From: Alphaproteobacteria bacterium
Lineage (GTDB): Bacteria; Pseudomonadota; Alphaproteobacteria; Micavibrionales; Micavibrionaceae
Direction: 5' to 3'
Assembly: GCA_023141075.1 (NCBI GenBank)
Contig: JAGLKL010000071.1
Span: 1 to 6,953 of the forward strand
DNA: 6,953 bases
The position numbers and the translations under genes were made by a program. Numbering within the stretch: position 1 is the first letter of the stretch; each line of letters begins with the position of its first letter. This document shows positions 4,480 through 6,953 of this stretch, one piece after another. The notes under the pieces are model-generated. The model made no database searches, was not told the DNA's origin, and saw only the letters and a list, made by a program, of their open reading frames with translations.

Positions 4480-6822
4480 CTATGCCGCCGCCGCCATCTT
4501 CTCACGCATGATAATAGCCGCCTCAACCATGTTTTTAAGCGCCGGTTTGACTTCCGCCCAACCACGAGTTTTCAAGCCGCAATCAGGGTTCACCCAAATC
4601 TGGTGCTCATCAAGCACGTCCTTGGCTTTTTCCAGCAAGTTCACCATTTCCTGCACACTTGGTACGCGCGGAGAGTGGATATCGTAGACACCGGGGCCGA
4701 TATCATTTGGATATTTGAAGGCCACGAACGCATCAAGTAATTCCATTTGCGAGCGAGAGGTTTCAATCGATATCACATCTGCATCCATTGCTGCGATGGA
4801 TTCAATAATGTCGTTAAACTCGGAATAGCACATATGGGTGTGAATTTGTGTCTCATCGCCTACACAACATGAGGTCACGTGGAAATCCTCAACAGCTCTG
4901 TTGAGATAGGCTTTCCAGTCATCTTTGCGAAGAGGAAGGCCTTCGCGGAATGCTGCCTCGTCAATCTGTATAATACGTATCCCTGCGGCTTCGAGATCAG
5001 CCACTTCATCACGAATGGCCAGAGATATCTGCCGTGATGTTGCGCTGCGCGGCTGGTCATCGCGCACGAAAGACCACTGTAATATTGTTACCGGCCCAGT
5101 GAGCATGCCTTTCATAACCTTATCCGTTTGGCTTTGCGCATATTTCGACCATTCGACGGTCATAGGGTTTGGACGTGATACGTCACCAAAGATGATTGGC
5201 GGTTTCACGCAACGCGAACCGTAAGATTGCACCCAGCCGAACTTTGTAAATGCAAAGCCGGAGAGCTGCTCACCGAAATATTCAACCATATCATTACGTT
5301 CGGGTTCACCATGAACAAGAATATCGATACCGACTTCGTGCTGAAAATCAATAACGCTTTTGATCTCGGCTTGCATTGCTTCTTTGTAAGCTGCGTCGTT
5401 TAACTCACCTTTTTTATAGGCTGCACGTGCTTTTCGGATGTCCGGTGTTTGCGGGAAAGATCCGATGGATGTTGTTGGATAAAGCGGAAGGTTTAGAGCC
5501 TCACGCTGTATTTTATCGCGCTGCGCAAACGGAGAATTGCGGCGTTTCATCTCTGGCGTAATAGAGGATGCACGCTGTTTCACTTCTTCGTTATGGATGC
5601 GCGTAGAAGTCTTCCGATCCTCTTGAATAGCATCACTGGCGGTTAGCTCTTTTGTAATGCTTTCGCGGCTTTCATTAAGGCCTTTGGTCAAAATAGTTAT
5701 TTCACTAACTTTTTGTGTAGCAAATGCCAACCAGCTCTTAAGCTCTTCGTCCATCTGTGTCTCACTGTCCAAGTCAACCGGCGTGTGCAGCAAAGAACAG
5801 GATGGGGCAACAAAAACGCGGTCATTTCCAAGCTTTTCTGTTGCTTTTTCAAGCATATCCAGTGAAGCGGAAAGATTGTTACTCCAGATATTGCGCCCAT
5901 CAATAATACCGACGGACAAAACTTTGTCATCACCGATTTTGTCTAGTGCTTCATCCAGAGTTTTCTGCGCATTATTCGCATTTGTGTTGGCCTGATTAGG
6001 CCCGCGGCATAGATCAACATGCAGCGCGTCAACCGGTAGTGAGTAAAACAAGTCGGCATTATCGCGAAGCGTATCAAAATATGATGCAACAAGAAGTTTG
6101 AGGCCATCAGGTTTTTTAAGGCTTTCCGTGCCGTTGTTATAGGCCGCATTGACAACATCACGGCCAATCGGACATAAATCCAGACAAAAGACCGGTTCAT
6201 CGATTTGAACCCACTGAGCACCCATGTCGCTGAGTTTTTGCAGGATTTCGTTGTATACAGGAATAAGTTTTTTAACCATTTCCTCATGAGAGAAATCTTC
6301 ATACTGCGCTTTACCGAGGAAAACATAGGTCGCCGGACCGACGATAACCGGGCGGGTCTCAATCCCTAAGTCTTTGGCTTCCTGATAGTGGTCAAAGATT
6401 TTGCTGTATGAGAGTTTCGGGGTCATGCCCTCTTCAAATTCAGGCACAATATAGTGATAATTTGTGTCATGCCACTTGGTCATCTCCATAGCCGTAACAT
6501 CAAGATCACCTTGCTGCGCTCCACGAGCCATGGCAAAATAAGTATCTAGTTTTATTTCATTGCCATCCCATCCATAACGCTTGGGCACTAGACCCAGCGT
6601 AGCTGTTAGATCCAGTATATGATCATAAAAAGAAAAATCGCCTGATGGAATATGATCCATCCCGGCATTATTTTGTAGCTGCCAGTTATGAGCACGCAAC
6701 TCCTTGCCTGTATTTAACAGCTCGTCTTGAGATACTTTGCTTTTCCAATATCCTTCCACTGCCTTCTTGAGCTGGCGCATATCGCCAATACGTGGAAATC
6801 CCAAATTTGTTGCTAAAGCCAT
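4480..6822 (-). CDS. metE: cobalamin-independent methionine synthase
   Basis: 5-methyltetrahydropteroyltriglutamate-homocysteine methyltransferase: transfers the methyl group of methyl-THF to homocysteine, the last step of methionine synthesis, without vitamin B12. At 780 residues it is 27 longer than E. coli MetE; a constant offset of 22 at the C-terminal active site shows most of the extra length lies in the N-terminal half or linker. The N-terminal barrel begins LGFPRIGDMRQLKKAVE. The C-terminal catalytic barrel begins around YPTTSIGSFPQTPDIRKA. Zinc ligands are intact: His663 and Cys665 (HTHMCYSEFND), Glu687 (SIETSRS) and Cys748 (NPDCGLKTRGW). The proton-donor histidine is His716 in YDIHSPRVPS. 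Homocysteine-binding Asp621 is kept, but the usual IDEPA reads IDEAA (Ala623). An in-frame TAG upstream of 6822 fixes this ATG as the first possible one. It has its own terminator, and an extended leader that may regulate it. Methionine-responsive control is plausible but no known riboswitch was recognised. Confidence 0.98.
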   Translation of the reverse strand: MALATNLGFPRIGDMRQLKKAVEGYWKSKVSQDELLNTGKELRAHNWQLQNNAGMDHIPSGDFSFYDHILDLTATLGLVPKRYGWDGNEIKLDTYFAMARGAQQGDLDVTAMEMTKWHDTNYHYIVPEFEEGMTPKLSYSKIFDHYQEAKDLGIETRPVIVGPATYVFLGKAQYEDFSHEEMVKKLIPVYNEILQKLSDMGAQWVQIDEPVFCLDLCPIGRDVVNAAYNNGTESLKKPDGLKLLVASYFDTLRDNADLFYSLPVDALHVDLCRGPNQANTNANNAQKTLDEALDKIGDDKVLSVGIIDGRNIWSNNLSASLDMLEKATEKLGNDRVFVAPSCSLLHTPVDLDSETQMDEELKSWLAFATQKVSEITILTKGLNESRESITKELTASDAIQEDRKTSTRIHNEEVKQRASSITPEMKRRNSPFAQRDKIQREALNLPLYPTTSIGSFPQTPDIRKARAAYKKGELNDAAYKEAMQAEIKSVIDFQHEVGIDILVHGEPERNDMVEYFGEQLSGFAFTKFGWVQSYGSRCVKPPIIFGDVSRPNPMTVEWSKYAQSQTDKVMKGMLTGPVTILQWSFVRDDQPRSATSRQISLAIRDEVADLEAAGIRIIQIDEAAFREGLPLRKDDWKAYLNRAVEDFHVTSCCVGDETQIHTHMCYSEFNDIIESIAAMDADVISIETSRSQMELLDAFVAFKYPNDIGPGVYDIHSPRVPSVQEMVNLLEKAKDVLDEHQIWVNPDCGLKTRGWAEVKPALKNMVEAAIIMREKMAAAA

Positions 6823-6833
6823 AACCTAACGTG

Positions 6834-6840
6834 CCTCCTT
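6834..6840 (-). promoter_or_regulatory. metE ribosome binding site
   Basis: AAGGAGG on the minus strand, a near-perfect Shine-Dalgarno, sits 11 bases before the metE ATG, slightly longer than optimal. It lies in the loop of a possible 5-pair stem (TAACG/CGTTA). The octamer AAGGAGGC recurs 48 bases further upstream. Confidence 0.6.
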
Positions 6841-6850
6841 ATTTGCGTTA

Positions 6851-6931
6851 CTAGAGAAAAACTATATACACGGAATAAAGGCCTCCTTTCGAAAGATCAA
6901 GGAAAACCTTTGAATTAGGGTCTAAACTCAT
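6851..6931 (-). CDS. candidate 26-codon upstream reading frame in the metE leader
   Basis: An ATG at 6931 opens 26 sense codons ending in TAG at 6853-6851, 28 bases before metE. The peptide starts MSLDPNSKVF and ends VYIVFL; it contains no methionine after the first, so classical attenuation by a run of Met codons is unlikely. No ribosome binding site precedes the ATG. A strong one (AAAGGAGG) occurs inside the frame, 10 bases before an in-frame GTG at 6871, which would give a 6-codon version. It may be chance. Confidence 0.2.
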   Translation of the reverse strand: MSLDPNSKVFLDLSKGGLYSVYIVFL

Positions 6932-6953
6932 AGCTTTTATACAATTCTGTGAC

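Larger units (their letters stand above)
6823..6953 (-). promoter_or_regulatory. metE leader region, possibly regulatory
   Basis: The 131 bases before metE contain two copies of AAGGAGGC (6888-6881 and 6840-6833 on the minus strand), a 5-pair stem AAAGG/CCTTT with 3-base loop that would hide the upstream copy (6889-6877), and a 4-pair AAGG-TTTT-CCTT hairpin just upstream of it. TATAAA at 6941-6936 could be a -10 box, whose -35 would fall outside the window. No classic MetR site with the TGAA-5-TTCA spacing, cobalamin riboswitch or SAM riboswitch core was recognised. Confidence 0.35.

Noticed and set aside
5943..6362. 139-codon minus-strand frame inside metE, offset from the metE frame
   Set aside because: metE is intact and conserved through this stretch, so no frameshift or second gene is needed.
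6912..6931. Imperfect dyad (minus strand TGAG...TTCA) as a MetR-type operator before metE
   Set aside because: The half-sites do not match the TGAA-5-TTCA spacing, and only a few symmetric positions agree.
6823..6953. SAM or cobalamin riboswitch in the metE leader
   Set aside because: No conserved core or multi-stem architecture of a known class could be recognised in the 131 visible bases.
1..6953. CRISPR array, tRNA, insertion sequence, or defence/toxin system
   Set aside because: No spaced repeat arrays, tRNA-like cloverleaf, terminal inverted repeats, transposase or defence-associated domains were seen on either strand.

Overview
The window looks like chromosomal DNA from an alphaproteobacterium of moderate to low G+C. 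The evidence is protein-level: the inosine-monophosphate dehydrogenase (IMPDH) and the RsmB/NOP-family methyltransferase both read like alphaproteobacterial versions, and guaB followed by an RsmB-like gene is an arrangement I recall from that class. I cannot name the genus. No rRNA, tRNA, CRISPR array, insertion sequence, phage gene or attachment site is visible. Every intergenic gap is shorter than 300 bases.

Layout, left to right. Bases 1-137 hold a possible weak terminator of an upstream gene and a good promoter for guaB. guaB (138-1634, +) encodes IMP dehydrogenase, the committed step of GMP synthesis. A 144-base gap with its own promoter-like elements leads to a small gene (1779-2120, +) for a predicted exported, extremely acidic, helical protein of 113 residues that I cannot assign to a family. 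A 96-base gap follows, with a 12-base perfect palindrome and a strong GC-rich hairpin whose T-tract lies on the minus-strand side. Next is an RsmB/NOP-type rRNA cytosine-C5 methyltransferase (2226-3512, +). It converges, with only 7 bases between stop codons, on a HAD-superfamily hydrolase resembling pyrimidine 5'-nucleotidases (3520-4347, -). The HAD promoter appears to be embedded in the terminator of the next gene, metE (4480-6822, -), the cobalamin-independent methionine synthase. The metE leader (6823-6953) contains two copies of a strong Shine-Dalgarno sequence and a candidate 26-codon upstream reading frame.

Functionally this is mostly housekeeping: purine synthesis, rRNA modification, nucleotide or phosphoester hydrolysis and methionine synthesis. 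The genes are not one operon: there are two + strand units (guaB, and the acidic-protein gene possibly with rsmB) facing two - strand units (HAD and metE). I see no convincing new multi-gene system. The points most worth a second look are the unassigned acidic exported protein, the HAD promoter nested in the metE terminator, the reverse-facing terminator at the rsmB start, and the metE leader.
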